From Marinobacter goseongensis (GTDB taxonomy: Bacteria > Pseudomonadota > Gammaproteobacteria > Pseudomonadales > Oleiphilaceae), in NCBI RefSeq assembly GCF_023156235.1, contig NZ_JAKZAI010000013.1, positions 62,001 to 126,000 of the forward strand: 64,000 bases of DNA, read 5' to 3'. Below the pieces are notes generated by a model that saw only the letters and a program-made list of their open reading frames with translations, was not told the origin of the DNA and made no database searches. Every line of letters begins with the position of its first letter. Positions within the stretch are counted from its first letter, which is position 1. The translations under genes were made by a program, and so were the position numbers. Of the stretch, positions 50,678 through 58,861 are shown piece by piece.

Positions 50678-52738
50678 ATGGCCACTTCAGAAACCGGCGC
50701 CCTGATGAAAGACGGTGCGTTCAAGGTCGATTCACCCTTCCAGCCGGCCGGCGATCAGCCCAAGGCCATTGCGGGCCTGGTGGATGGTATCCAGTCTGGC
50801 CTTGCCCATCAGACGCTGTTGGGGGTAACGGGCTCGGGTAAGACCTTCACCGTCGCCAATGTCATCCAGCAGGTACAGCGGCCCACCATCATCATGGCCC
50901 ACAACAAGACGCTGGCCGCGCAGCTTTACGGTGAATTCCGCGAGTTCTTCCCGGACAATGCCGTCGAATACTTTGTTTCCTACTACGACTATTACCAGCC
51001 GGAAGCGTATGTGCCGTCGTCGGACACGTTCATCGAGAAAGACGCGTCCATCAACGAACACATTGAGCAGATGCGGCTGTCGGCCACCAAGGCCCTGCTG
51101 GAGCGGCCGGATGCCATTATCGTCGCCACCGTGTCGTCCATCTACGGTCTGGGCGACCCCCAGTCCTATCTGAAAATGATGTTGCACCTGGACCGTGGTG
51201 ATCAGATCGATCAGCGTTACATCCTGCGTCGTCTGGCGGAACTGCAGTACACCCGCAACGACATCGAGTTTCACCGCGCCAACTACCGTGTGCGCGGCGA
51301 TGTGATTGACGTGTTTCCGGCGGAATCGGAGAAAGAAGCCATCCGCATCGAGCTGTTCGACGACGAAGTGGAGAATCTGAGCTATTTCGATCCGCTCACC
51401 GGCGAGGTCCTGCGCCGGGTACCACGGGTGACTATTTATCCCAAATCCCACTATGTGACGCCCAGGCAGACCGTGCTGGACGCCGTGGAACACATCAAGG
51501 TGGAACTGGATGGCCGCCTGCAGCAATTGCGAGACAACAACCGCCTGGTGGAAGCCCAGCGGCTGGAGGAACGCACCCGCTACGACATCGAGATGATGCT
51601 GGAGCTGGGCTACTGCAACGGCATCGAGAACTATTCCCGCTATCTGTCGGGTCGGCGGCCCGGTGAGGCGCCGCCCACGCTGTTTGATTACCTGCCGCCC
51701 AATGCCTTGCTGGTGGTCGACGAGTCCCACGTGACGGTGTCGCAGATCGGTGCCATGTACAAAGGCGACCGCTCGCGCAAGGAAACCCTGGTGGAGTATG
51801 GTTTCCGCTTGCCGTCTGCGCTGGATAACCGGCCGATGCGGTTCGACGAGTGGGAGCGCATCGCGCCGCAGATGATTTTCGTGTCCGCCACGCCGGGCAA
51901 CTATGAGGCCGAGCACGCGGGGCAGGTGGTTGAGCAGGTGGTACGGCCCACTGGTTTGCTCGACCCGGAAATCGAGGTGCGCCCGGCGTCCACGCAGGTG
52001 GACGATCTGCTGTCGGAGATTCGCCTTCGTACCGCCGTCAACGAGCGGGTACTGGTCACGACGCTGACAAAGCGCATGGCCGAAGATCTGACCGACTTTA
52101 TGATGGAGCACGATATCCGCGTGCGCTACCTGCATTCTGACATCGACACGGTGGAGCGGGTGGAGATCATCCGGGATCTGCGCAGAGGCGAATTTGACGT
52201 GCTGATCGGCATCAACCTGCTGCGGGAAGGGCTGGATATGCCGGAAGTGTCGCTGGTGGCCATTCTAGATGCGGACAAGGAGGGCTTCCTGCGCTCCGAG
52301 CGTTCGCTGATCCAGACCATTGGTCGCGCCGCGCGGAATATCCACGGCAAGGCCATTCTCTATGGGGATCGCATCACCGGTTCGATGCAGCGGGCGATCG
52401 ACGAGACCGATCGACGGCGGACCAAACAGGAAGCCCATAACCTGGAGCAGGGCATCACACCCCAGGGCCTCAACAAGAAGATCGCCGATATCATGGAAGG
52501 CGCCGGTGGCGGTGGTCGTGGCCGTCGCAAGGCGGAACGGCCGGGTCAGAAGGCCGCGGAAGAGGCGGAACAGTACCGGGCCAGAACCGGCAACCGCTCG
52601 CCCCAGGAGGTGCTCAAGGAAGTGTCGCGGCTGGAGGACGAAATGTACAAGGCGGCTTCCGAACTGGACTTCGAAACCGCCGCCCGTTTGCGGGATGACA
52701 TTGCCGAACTGAAAGAGGCCGCGCTCCGGACGGGTTGA
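50678..52738 (+). CDS. uvrB: UvrABC system protein B
   Basis: Damage-verifying helicase-like subunit of nucleotide excision repair. The 686 residues have Walker [11 protein letters not shown], the beta-hairpin with [17 protein letters not shown] that probes damaged DNA, the DESH-box region VVDESHVT, the C-terminal helicase motifs and a UVR motif ([20 protein letters not shown]) for UvrC binding. A GGAGG lies 13 bases before the ATG, rather far, and an internal ATG at 50705 is an alternative. I found no good LexA box upstream, although a near miss exists. Confidence 0.98.
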   Translation: MATSETGALMKDGAFKVDSPFQPAGDQPKAIAGLVDGIQSGLAHQTLLGVTGSGKTFTVANVIQQVQRPTIIMAHNKTLAAQLYGEFREFFPDNAVEYFVSYYDYYQPEAYVPSSDTFIEKDASINEHIEQMRLSATKALLERPDAIIVATVSSIYGLGDPQSYLKMMLHLDRGDQIDQRYILRRLAELQYTRNDIEFHRANYRVRGDVIDVFPAESEKEAIRIELFDDEVENLSYFDPLTGEVLRRVPRVTIYPKSHYVTPRQTVLDAVEHIKVELDGRLQQLRDNNRLVEAQRLEERTRYDIEMMLELGYCNGIENYSRYLSGRRPGEAPPTLFDYLPPNALLVVDESHVTVSQIGAMYKGDRSRKETLVEYGFRLPSALDNRPMRFDEWERIAPQMIFVSATPGNYEAEHAGQVVEQVVRPTGLLDPEIEVRPASTQVDDLLSEIRLRTAVNERVLVTTLTKRMAEDLTDFMMEHDIRVRYLHSDIDTVERVEIIRDLRRGEFDVLIGINLLREGLDMPEVSLVAILDADKEGFLRSERSLIQTIGRAARNIHGKAILYGDRITGSMQRAIDETDRRRTKQEAHNLEQGITPQGLNKKIADIMEGAGGGGRGRRKAERPGQKAAEEAEQYRARTGNRSPQEVLKEVSRLEDEMYKAASELDFETAARLRDDIAELKEAALRTG

Positions 52739-52745
52739 CCGGTGG

Positions 52746-53858
52746 TCAGCGCCGCGGCCCGACGATCACCGCGGCCTGCAGCGGCTGGTTTCTGCCATAG
52801 CGGGACATCTTGTCGAACACCCGGCGGTCAATGGGCAGATACTGCTTGTCGGCCACGGTTTCCCCCGCGACCACATCGATTTCCGGATCGTGCAGGTAGA
52901 CGAACTGGTCATCCATGGCGCACACGGTGACCCAGTGAGGCACGCGGCTGCGGTTCAACTGCCAGGTGCTGATCAGGATGACCGGCACACGCCCCTCGTG
53001 GAGCGCCGACTCGAGGCCCTCCAGGGTCAGAGGATCATGGTGAAGCTGGATGCCGGTCTGCCCAATGTCGTGCAGAAACCCCTCGTGTACCAGTTCCAGC
53101 ACCCGCTTCTTGTCGTCGTTTCTGACCGTGTCCTTGAACAGGGCGCCTTCCTTGCTGATCCAGGCACTGGCGTAAAAGCCCCGGTGCCAGGCCGACAGCG
53201 CAAGCCCGTGGGGTCCGCAGCCGCCGTGGCCGGCCAGCATGAAGATGGTGGTGGCTTCACGCCAGATTTTCAGCTCTTCCAGAGTGGTCAACGGCTGCTG
53301 TTCATCCAGTGTGGCCATGGCCATGATCAGTGCCGCCGGGCCACAGGAGAATTCCGTGGTTTGCGGGTAATAGGGCACCTTGGGAAATTCCCGCGTCGGC
53401 TCATAAAACAGAATCCGCCGCTCGAAACGAAGCGCGTTGCCGTGGTCCTCGTAGTAATCCCGATACGTGCCGAACTGGCGATAGCCCAGCCGCCGATACA
53501 GGGCGATGGCGGGTTCGTTGTCTTCGCGCACTTCCAGGCGCATGACAATCCGGTCGGCCTCCACCGCTTCCTTTTCCGCCTCGCGAATCAGCTTCTCGCC
53601 CACGCCGCGACCACGGGCGTCCGGGGACACGGCTACCGAATATATTCTGGCCATCCGGGTGGCGGCACTCATCAACACCAGACAGTACCCGACCAGGGCG
53701 CCGTGCAGATTCGCCACGATCAGGCGGTCCCTCGGCATTTCCAGAAACCGCCGGAAACTGCGGCGGGAAATCCGGTCCTCGCGAAAACTGCGGTTCTCCA
53801 GCTCAATCAGAGCGTCCAGATCATCGCTGGTGGCCTGGCGAAGAATGACATCGGGCAT
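52746..53858 (-). CDS. GNAT acetyltransferase fused to a C39-like cysteine peptidase
   Basis: A 370-residue fusion. Residues 1-150 are a RimI-like GNAT domain with the acetyl-CoA motif ARGRGVGEKL (81-90) and DNEPAIALYRRLGY. Residues 155-370 are a papain-fold, C39-like peptidase: Cys172 in TEFSCGPAALIMA, His308 in VPHWVTV and Asp324 in LHDPEID form the expected triad. There is no signal peptide or transporter domain, so it should work in the cytoplasm. It is divergent from the RimK-like ligase (229-bp gap). I recall this fusion next to such ligases from comparative studies of amidoligases. The substrate is unknown; processing, acetylation or editing of a ligase-made peptide is inference. Confidence 0.85.
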   Translation of the reverse strand: MPDVILRQATSDDLDALIELENRSFREDRISRRSFRRFLEMPRDRLIVANLHGALVGYCLVLMSAATRMARIYSVAVSPDARGRGVGEKLIREAEKEAVEADRIVMRLEVREDNEPAIALYRRLGYRQFGTYRDYYEDHGNALRFERRILFYEPTREFPKVPYYPQTTEFSCGPAALIMAMATLDEQQPLTTLEELKIWREATTIFMLAGHGGCGPHGLALSAWHRGFYASAWISKEGALFKDTVRNDDKKRVLELVHEGFLHDIGQTGIQLHHDPLTLEGLESALHEGRVPVILISTWQLNRSRVPHWVTVCAMDDQFVYLHDPEIDVVAGETVADKQYLPIDRRVFDKMSRYGRNQPLQAAVIVGPRR

Positions 53859-54087
53859 AAAAGGGGGCCTTGAGAGTGCTTACAGCGTGCTTGGAGAGCG
53901 CCTTGGGTACGTCGTGGTCGGGGCGGCTCGCAGGCTTCCCGTATGCGGCTATTATGGTAGAGAGTCGGGCAATCGCAAAGTGCGCCGCCATGCGTAAAAG
54001 CACGCATCCACAGGGGATTGTGCCGACATGGGAGGCAAGCGTATCGTTGCCGGCAATTCAATGGACGTTTCCTCAGGGAGGAACTGC

Positions 54088-55587
54088 ATGTCCCGTTTGC
54101 TCATTGTAGTGGATCGCGTTAAAGACTGGGCACCCTATTATCCCAGTGAGGACGTGCTCTCTTTTGACCAGTACCTCCAGTTCTCTGCGCCTGCTGCCAG
54201 TCGGGTGCGGGTGATCAACCTGTGTCAGAGCGCGAAATACCTGAGCCGGGGCTATTACTGTTCCTTGCTGGCGGAAGCGCGGGGGCACCATGTGGTGCCG
54301 TCGGTGATGACGCTTAACGATTTGAGCCGCAAGGGCCTGTTTTCACTGGAACTGGAAGAGCTGGATGCCAGTGTGATGACCTGGCTGGAGGCGGCCGGTT
54401 CGGAAATCGACCCGGCCAGTGACGAACGCAACGCTACCCATGAGGTGCGGGTTCGCACCTATTTCGGTCAGGCCGAACACCCGGAGCTGAAACCGGTAGC
54501 GCGGGCGCTGTTCGAGCGTTTCCCCTGTCCGATTCTGGAAATCGTGTTCAAGCGACGCAAAACCTGGCAGATCGAGTCCATGAAGCCGGCGGCGCCGTCG
54601 GATCTGAGTGAGCAGGAGCAGGATGTATTCGCCGCTGCGTTCGATCGCTTCAGCAGCATGGTGTGGCGCAAGCCCCGCACACGCCGCCGTTACCGGTTTG
54701 ATCTGGCGGTACTGGTCAATCCCGATGAGGAGATGCCCCCCAGCGACAAAGTGGCCCTGAGCCGCTTCGAGAAGGCCGGCCGCAAGTTGGGTATCAACGT
54801 CGAGCAGATCAGTCGCCGTGACTACATGCGCCTGCCTGAGTACGACGGCCTGTTCATTCGTGAAACCACGGCCATCGACCACCACACCTACCGGTTTGCC
54901 CGCAAGGCCGAGGCCGAAGGCATGGTGGTGATTGACGACCCGGTGTCGATACTGCGCTGCACCAACAAGGTCTTTCTGGCGGACCTGTTGAAGAACAACA
55001 AGATACCCACACCGAAAACCCTGATCCTGTCAAAGGACCAGAAAGACGCCGTGGACCAGGTGGTTCGCGAACTGGGCTTTCCGGTGGTGATCAAGATCCC
55101 TGACGGTGCCTTCTCCCGCGGCGTGAACAAGGCGGAAGACGAGAAAACCCTGAAAGCGGGGCTGAAGGAGTTGTTCAAACAGTCGGCTTTGGTGCTGGCC
55201 CAGGAATACCTTTACACCGATTACGACTGGCGCATCGGCGTGCTGGGTGGTCGGGCCATCTACGCCTGCAAATACTACATGGTGAAAGGGCACTGGCAGA
55301 TTTATCAGCACGGCGGCGCGGAGGTGGACAGCGGTGGCTTCGAAACCATGCCTACCTATGAAGTGCCGCGGAACGTGATTCAGGCCGCCCTGAACGCTAC
55401 GCGTCTGATTGGTAACGGCCTTTACGGGGTAGACATCAAACAGTCGGGCAACCGGGTGGCGGTGATCGAGGTGAACGATAACCCCAGCATCGACGCCGGC
55501 GTGGAAGACCGCTTCCTCGGTGGCGAGTTATACACGCTCATCATGCAGGAATTTCTTTCCCGCATGGAGGAGAACCGGCGCCGTTAA
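54088..55587 (+). CDS. RimK-like ATP-grasp ligase with N-terminal RLAN-type domain
   Basis: A 499-residue cytoplasmic protein. The N-terminal part (about 38-180; FSAPAASRVRVINLC, YLSRGYYCSLLAEARGHHVVP) matches the domain known to precede RimK-like ATP-grasps (RLAN). The C-terminal half (about 290-490) is ATP-grasp: Lys293, Lys336 (FPVVIKIPDGAFSRGV), the QEYLYTDYDWRIGVL segment, and metal ligands Asp449, Glu461 and Asn463 (VIEVNDNPSIDAG). Such enzymes join an amino acid or peptide to a carboxylate using ATP. The start at 54088 is fixed by GGGAGGAAC; the frame is open 20 codons further up. True RimK is only about 300 residues, so this is not ribosomal S6 modification by default. The substrate is unknown. 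Confidence 0.88.
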   Translation: MSRLLIVVDRVKDWAPYYPSEDVLSFDQYLQFSAPAASRVRVINLCQSAKYLSRGYYCSLLAEARGHHVVPSVMTLNDLSRKGLFSLELEELDASVMTWLEAAGSEIDPASDERNATHEVRVRTYFGQAEHPELKPVARALFERFPCPILEIVFKRRKTWQIESMKPAAPSDLSEQEQDVFAAAFDRFSSMVWRKPRTRRRYRFDLAVLVNPDEEMPPSDKVALSRFEKAGRKLGINVEQISRRDYMRLPEYDGLFIRETTAIDHHTYRFARKAEAEGMVVIDDPVSILRCTNKVFLADLLKNNKIPTPKTLILSKDQKDAVDQVVRELGFPVVIKIPDGAFSRGVNKAEDEKTLKAGLKELFKQSALVLAQEYLYTDYDWRIGVLGGRAIYACKYYMVKGHWQIYQHGGAEVDSGGFETMPTYEVPRNVIQAALNATRLIGNGLYGVDIKQSGNRVAVIEVNDNPSIDAGVEDRFLGGELYTLIMQEFLSRMEENRRR

Positions 55588-56744
55588 CGGGCGCCGAACC
55601 ACAGGCGCAGGCTACCGAACCAGGGGTAGCCCTGCAGATGGCTGGTGATTTGCGCTTCGTCCACCCCGGTTGCGTCATCGGGGGTTTCGAAGAAAAGCTC
55701 CACGTGAATCTTGTTTCGCAGGTAATGCAGGCGGATGCGAGTGCGAGGTGGCATCTCACCGAGACGCGCTTCGAGAAGTTTGCGAATGCCCTCTCGCGTG
55801 GGGAGTTGTCCGGAGGTGGGGGGATGCTCCTCATCGTTTTCCGCGTCGATGTGGAAATTGATGTCGCGGATGTTGTCCAGGGCGTCTCTCATGCCCGACA
55901 CCACCTGCATTCCGATCTGATGCCCTTCTGATACGCTGATCTCCGGGCGCACCACCAGGTGAATGTCCAGCAGGATATCATGCCCCATGCGGCGGCTACG
56001 AAGTTCATGCACATTGCGCACGCCTTCGGTATCGCGGGCGATGGCTTTAAGCATCTCGGTGTCTTCCGGTGACAGGCCGGTATCCACCAATTCCTTGACC
56101 GCGTCCCAGGTGAACTTCCAGCCAATGTGAATAATGATACCGGCGATCACTACGGCGGCGAGGGTGTCTACCCAGATGAACCCGCCCATCGCGCCGAGGG
56201 TGGACACCAGTACGATGACCGACGAGAACGCATCGGTGCGGCTGTGCCAGGCATTGGCGATAATCAGATCAGAGCGGATAGCCTGACCCACCCGGCGGGT
56301 GTAGCGGTAGATCCACTCCTTGCCGATAACGGAGGCGGCTGCCGCCACCAGCACCGGCCAGCCCGGCACCTGGTCGGCGCTCCCCTGAATCAGGCGAAGT
56401 ATGTTGTCCCAGGCCAGTGCCGCGCCCACGGCGATCAGAATGCTCCCCAGTACCATGGTGCCAATGGTTTCAATGCGCTGGTGGCCATACGGGTGGTTCT
56501 GGTCCGGCTTTTGCCGCGATACCCGCATGACGCCGAGGACAACAAGGTCGGAAGCGACGTCGCTGAAGGAGTGGATACCATCAACCAGAAGCGCCTGGGA
56601 ATGGAAAAATACACCACCAATGACTTTGATGACTCCCAGCACGGCATCGAGAACCATCCCGATGAGGGTGACCCTTGAGGCGGCGCGTAGCTCTGCCTTG
56701 AGATCCGGGCTATGGCGGACGGGTGTTGTCGGTGGGTGGGTCAT
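55584..56744 (-). CDS. Cation diffusion facilitator (CDF) transporter with an extended C terminus
   Basis: Inner-membrane metal/proton exchanger. Six hydrophobic helices carry HSFSD in helix 2 and HSRTD in helix 5, the HxxxD pair that forms site A; the HD/HD set is usual for zinc-type CDFs. The cytoplasmic ferredoxin-like domain follows (HELRSRRMGHDILLDIHL to NFHIDAEND). The chain then continues about 80 residues more (SGQLPTREGIRKLLEARLG onward, with HYLRNKIHVELFFE) into what may be a second small domain. At 386 residues it is about 80 longer than most CDFs. Its stop shares TTAA with the convergent ligase stop. The metal is inferred. Confidence 0.92.
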   Translation of the reverse strand: MTHPPTTPVRHSPDLKAELRAASRVTLIGMVLDAVLGVIKVIGGVFFHSQALLVDGIHSFSDVASDLVVLGVMRVSRQKPDQNHPYGHQRIETIGTMVLGSILIAVGAALAWDNILRLIQGSADQVPGWPVLVAAAASVIGKEWIYRYTRRVGQAIRSDLIIANAWHSRTDAFSSVIVLVSTLGAMGGFIWVDTLAAVVIAGIIIHIGWKFTWDAVKELVDTGLSPEDTEMLKAIARDTEGVRNVHELRSRRMGHDILLDIHLVVRPEISVSEGHQIGMQVVSGMRDALDNIRDINFHIDAENDEEHPPTSGQLPTREGIRKLLEARLGEMPPRTRIRLHYLRNKIHVELFFETPDDATGVDEAQITSHLQGYPWFGSLRLWFGAR

Positions 56745-57017
56745 TGAAAAGCACTCTCGGGGTTTTGTGGGCCATTATAGTCGCAAATCGAGACGGCGCC
56801 GGGCAGAAAATAAAAGATGGTTCTTTTGTGTGATTTATGCACATCGTGACAAAGCTGTGAATTCGTAACATTCTGTTTATATGCGTTGGCCCGTAATGCA
56901 AAAATTTTGTATGTAATTGAAATTAAAGAATAAAAAGACTGATCAAAAAATGATCAATTCGTAGGCTGGCGCAGTTATCAAGGGATGGCAACCGTTCCCC
57001 CGCGATTTTGCACAGGT

Positions 57018-57108
57018 TTATCCACAGAATCCGTGGAAAAGCTTACAAGGCGTCCACGTGACAGGCATTTACGGGCGAAATAAGTAAGTTAGAGGATGCT
57101 GTGGACAA
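57018..57108. promoter_or_regulatory. Cluster of DnaA-box-like sites
   Basis: TTATCCACAG at 57018-57027 (plus) is a perfect box. TTTTCCACGG at 57031-57040 (minus) and TTGTCCACAG at 57099-57108 (minus) each differ from TTWTNCACA by one base. The last lies between the expected -35 and -10 of pyrD. Binding by DnaA is inference from the motif. Confidence 0.5.
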
Positions 57109-57115
57109 CTTCCGG

Positions 57116-57121
57116 TATACT
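57116..57121 (+). promoter_or_regulatory. -10 box of the pyrD promoter
   Basis: TATACT 33 bases before the pyrD ATG, with no consensus -35 at 16-18 bases upstream, where the DnaA-like site lies. This suggests an activator-dependent or regulated promoter. Confidence 0.4.
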
Positions 57122-57153
57122 CCGCCACACCCAAAGGCAAGGAGTTTTTTTCG

Positions 57154-58176
57154 ATGTACGGTGCTATCCGCAATCTTTTGTTCCGGCTGCCCCCCGAGCA
57201 GGCCCACACGCTTGCCCTGACCGGACTGGATCTGGCAAACCGTATCGGAGTGCTGAAGGCATGCTCGCCGACGATAGATGCATTGCCAGTCAATGTTATG
57301 GGGCTTGAATTCCCGAACCCGGTCGGCCTGGCGGCCGGGCTCGACAAGAATGCGGATCATCTGGACGCATTGGGCTCCCTCGGGTTCGGATTCATCGAAG
57401 TGGGAACCGTCACACCGCTGGCGCAACCCGGTAACCCGAAACCGCGCATGTTCCGCCTGCCGGAGCACCAGGCCATCATCAATCGTATGGGTTTCAATAA
57501 TGAGGGCCTGGACCACATGCTGGCGCAGGTGGAGAAGCGCCGGTACCGAGGCATTCTCGGCATCAATGTGGGAAAGAACAAAGACACGCCGAACGAAGAT
57601 TCCGAATCGGATTACCGCAAGGGGATTGCGGCCGTCTATTCGCGGGCCGACTACATCACGGTGAACGTGTCCTCACCGAATACGCCGGGCTTGCGTGACT
57701 TGCAGTTCGGTGATTCGCTCATGCGCTTGCTGGAGGCGATCAAGGACGAGCAGACCCGTTGCGCAGCGCATCATGGCCGTTACGTGCCCATTGCCGTCAA
57801 GATCGCGCCGGACATGGACGATGAAGGCATTCGCTTTGTAGCGCGGGCACTGCGCAGTTCCGGTCTGGATGGGGTGATTGCCACCAACACCACCATCAGC
57901 CGTGATGCGGTTCAGGGTCACGAGAACGCTGGCGAGGCCGGGGGGCTCAGTGGTGCCCCGGTGCGCGAACCTTCGCTGCGGGTCATTCGCGGCCTTTATT
58001 CGGAGCTGGGAGAGGGCCTGCCGATCATTGGCGTGGGCGGTATTACGGATGGCGCCAGCGCGGCAGAGAAAATCCGGGCCGGGGCAAAGCTGGTGCAGGT
58101 CTATACGGGCTTCATTTACCGTGGCCCGGCATTGATCAAAGAGGCGGTGGAAGCCATACGCCAATTGCCGCAGTAA
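57154..58176 (+). CDS. pyrD: Dihydroorotate dehydrogenase (quinone), class 2
   Basis: Membrane-associated flavoenzyme that oxidises dihydroorotate to orotate and reduces quinone in pyrimidine synthesis. The 340 residues start with the class 2 membrane-binding helix pair (MYGAIRNLLFRLPPEQAHTLAL). FMN and substrate motifs follow: GLAAGLDKNA, EVGTVTPLAQPGNPKPR, INRMGFNN, and NVSSPNTPGLR with the catalytic Ser. The C-terminal IIGVGGITDG and QVYTGFIYRGP bind FMN phosphate. AAGGAG precedes the ATG. It is convergent with rmf. Confidence 0.98.
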   Translation: MYGAIRNLLFRLPPEQAHTLALTGLDLANRIGVLKACSPTIDALPVNVMGLEFPNPVGLAAGLDKNADHLDALGSLGFGFIEVGTVTPLAQPGNPKPRMFRLPEHQAIINRMGFNNEGLDHMLAQVEKRRYRGILGINVGKNKDTPNEDSESDYRKGIAAVYSRADYITVNVSSPNTPGLRDLQFGDSLMRLLEAIKDEQTRCAAHHGRYVPIAVKIAPDMDDEGIRFVARALRSSGLDGVIATNTTISRDAVQGHENAGEAGGLSGAPVREPSLRVIRGLYSELGEGLPIIGVGGITDGASAAEKIRAGAKLVQVYTGFIYRGPALIKEAVEAIRQLPQ

Positions 58177-58195
58177 CAGATGGGGTAGCAGGGAA

Positions 58196-58301
58196 GGCCC
58201 CGTTTTCGGGGGCCAGAACGAAGATGGGCCCGCTAAGCGGGCCCGTGCGGGGAATGAACCCCGTGGCGCTTCATCGCATGGTACGGGTCGGGAGAACCCG
58301 T
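58196..58301. repeat. Four consecutive hairpins between pyrD and rmf
   Basis: 1) GGCCCCG/CGGGGGCC at 58196-58214. 2) GGGCCCGC-TAA-GCGGGCCC at 58226-58244, a perfect 8-bp stem. 3) CGGGG/CCCCG at 58248-58263. 4) ACGGGT/ACCCGT at 58283-58301. They lie in the shared 3' region of the convergent pyrD and rmf genes. Read on the minus strand, hairpin 2 is followed by ATCTTCGTTCT and could act as the rmf terminator. No clear T-run follows on the plus strand. Confidence 0.6.
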
Positions 58302-58371
58302 TTCGGTTGCTCTGAGTACTGCGTCAAATTGTATGTAAAAAGATCAGATTAAAGATCGGAGTTATGGTCTG

Positions 58372-58581
58372 TCACGCCGTGACGTTTGCCAGTTTGTGGA
58401 TGCCGGACACGCCGGTCATGCCCTCCCATTGATCTGTGCGGCCCTCGCGCCACCCGCTTAACCATTCCTGGCGGACTTCCGCCTGTTCCAACGGGCAACT
58501 GTCTTTGGATTTGCCGGACACGCCGGCCAAATAACCCCGTTTGAATGCACGAGCGTACATATCTCTTTTCTGTCTTTTCAT
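58372..58581 (-). CDS. rmf: Ribosome modulation factor
   Basis: Small basic protein that dimerises 70S ribosomes into inactive 100S particles in stationary phase. The start at 58581 (MKRQKRDMYARAFKRGYLAG), with GAGGAAC upstream, matches the E. coli protein, including KSKDSCP and the WLSGWREGRTD end. It is 69 residues, with a C-terminal tail (MTGVSGIHKLANVTA) longer than the E. coli 55-residue form. It is divergent from rlmKL, the order also seen in E. coli. Confidence 0.95.
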   Translation of the reverse strand: MKRQKRDMYARAFKRGYLAGVSGKSKDSCPLEQAEVRQEWLSGWREGRTDQWEGMTGVSGIHKLANVTA

Positions 58582-58800
58582 GCCGTTCCTCACTGATGGA
58601 TTAACAGAACAAGCGTGTACACTTCTGCCATGGTCCTGACAGGCGGATTCCCTCCGGGATTATCCACTATTGCCAGTTCCGACCAGAGCAGTCAGGATCC
58701 TGTTAACGGAGAGCAACAAGAGCTCCCCCGAACGACGCGTCACTTACAAGGTAAGTCGAACCTCGCGCCGATGTACACTAATTATTTCATCTATATGAAG
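58582..58800 (-). promoter_or_regulatory. Structured leader / regulatory region of rmf
   Basis: About 220 bases with no credible gene. Dyads seen: TTCCCTCCGGGA near 58648-58659; CAGGATCCTG, a perfect 10-bp palindrome at 58693-58702; ACTTAC-AAG-GTAAGT at 58742-58756, a perfect 6-bp stem; and TTCAT-CTAT-ATGAA at 58786-58799. A conserved 'rmf RNA motif' has been described in rmf 5' leaders of Pseudomonas-like bacteria. Whether this leader fits that model was not tested. Confidence 0.4.
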
Positions 58801-58861
58801 CTTCTCTTATAGTTGTGTGACATAACGAACGTGTTTTTTCCAAGAGAAAATACACTATTCC

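Larger units (their letters stand above)
56745..57153. other. 409-bp AT-rich intergenic region upstream of pyrD, no gene seen
   Basis: No supported coding frame. The stretch from about 56865 to 56960 is clearly AT-rich beside its neighbours and contains two TGATCA palindromes (56939-56944 and 56951-56956). Three DnaA-box-like sites follow at 57018-57108, then a TATACT box (57116-57121) for pyrD. On the other side it holds the upstream region of the CDF gene. See the separate entry and finding. Confidence 0.6.

Noticed and set aside
52746-55587. RiPP or bacteriocin export cluster
   Set aside because: C39 domains in exporters are fused to ABC transporters. Here the peptidase is fused to GNAT, and no precursor peptide, transporter or immunity gene was found.
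56828-56845. CRP/Vfr-like site TGTGA...CACAT upstream of the CDF gene
   Set aside because: The second half is out of register with TGTGA-N6-TCACA.
56865-57121. Chromosomal replication origin
   Set aside because: DnaA-like boxes are present, but none of the usual origin neighbours (dnaA, dnaN, mnmG, rnpA) lie near and only three boxes are seen.
58615-58812. Small plus-strand open frame between rmf and rlmKL
   Set aside because: It lies across the rmf leader dyads, has no ribosome site and no family-like sequence.
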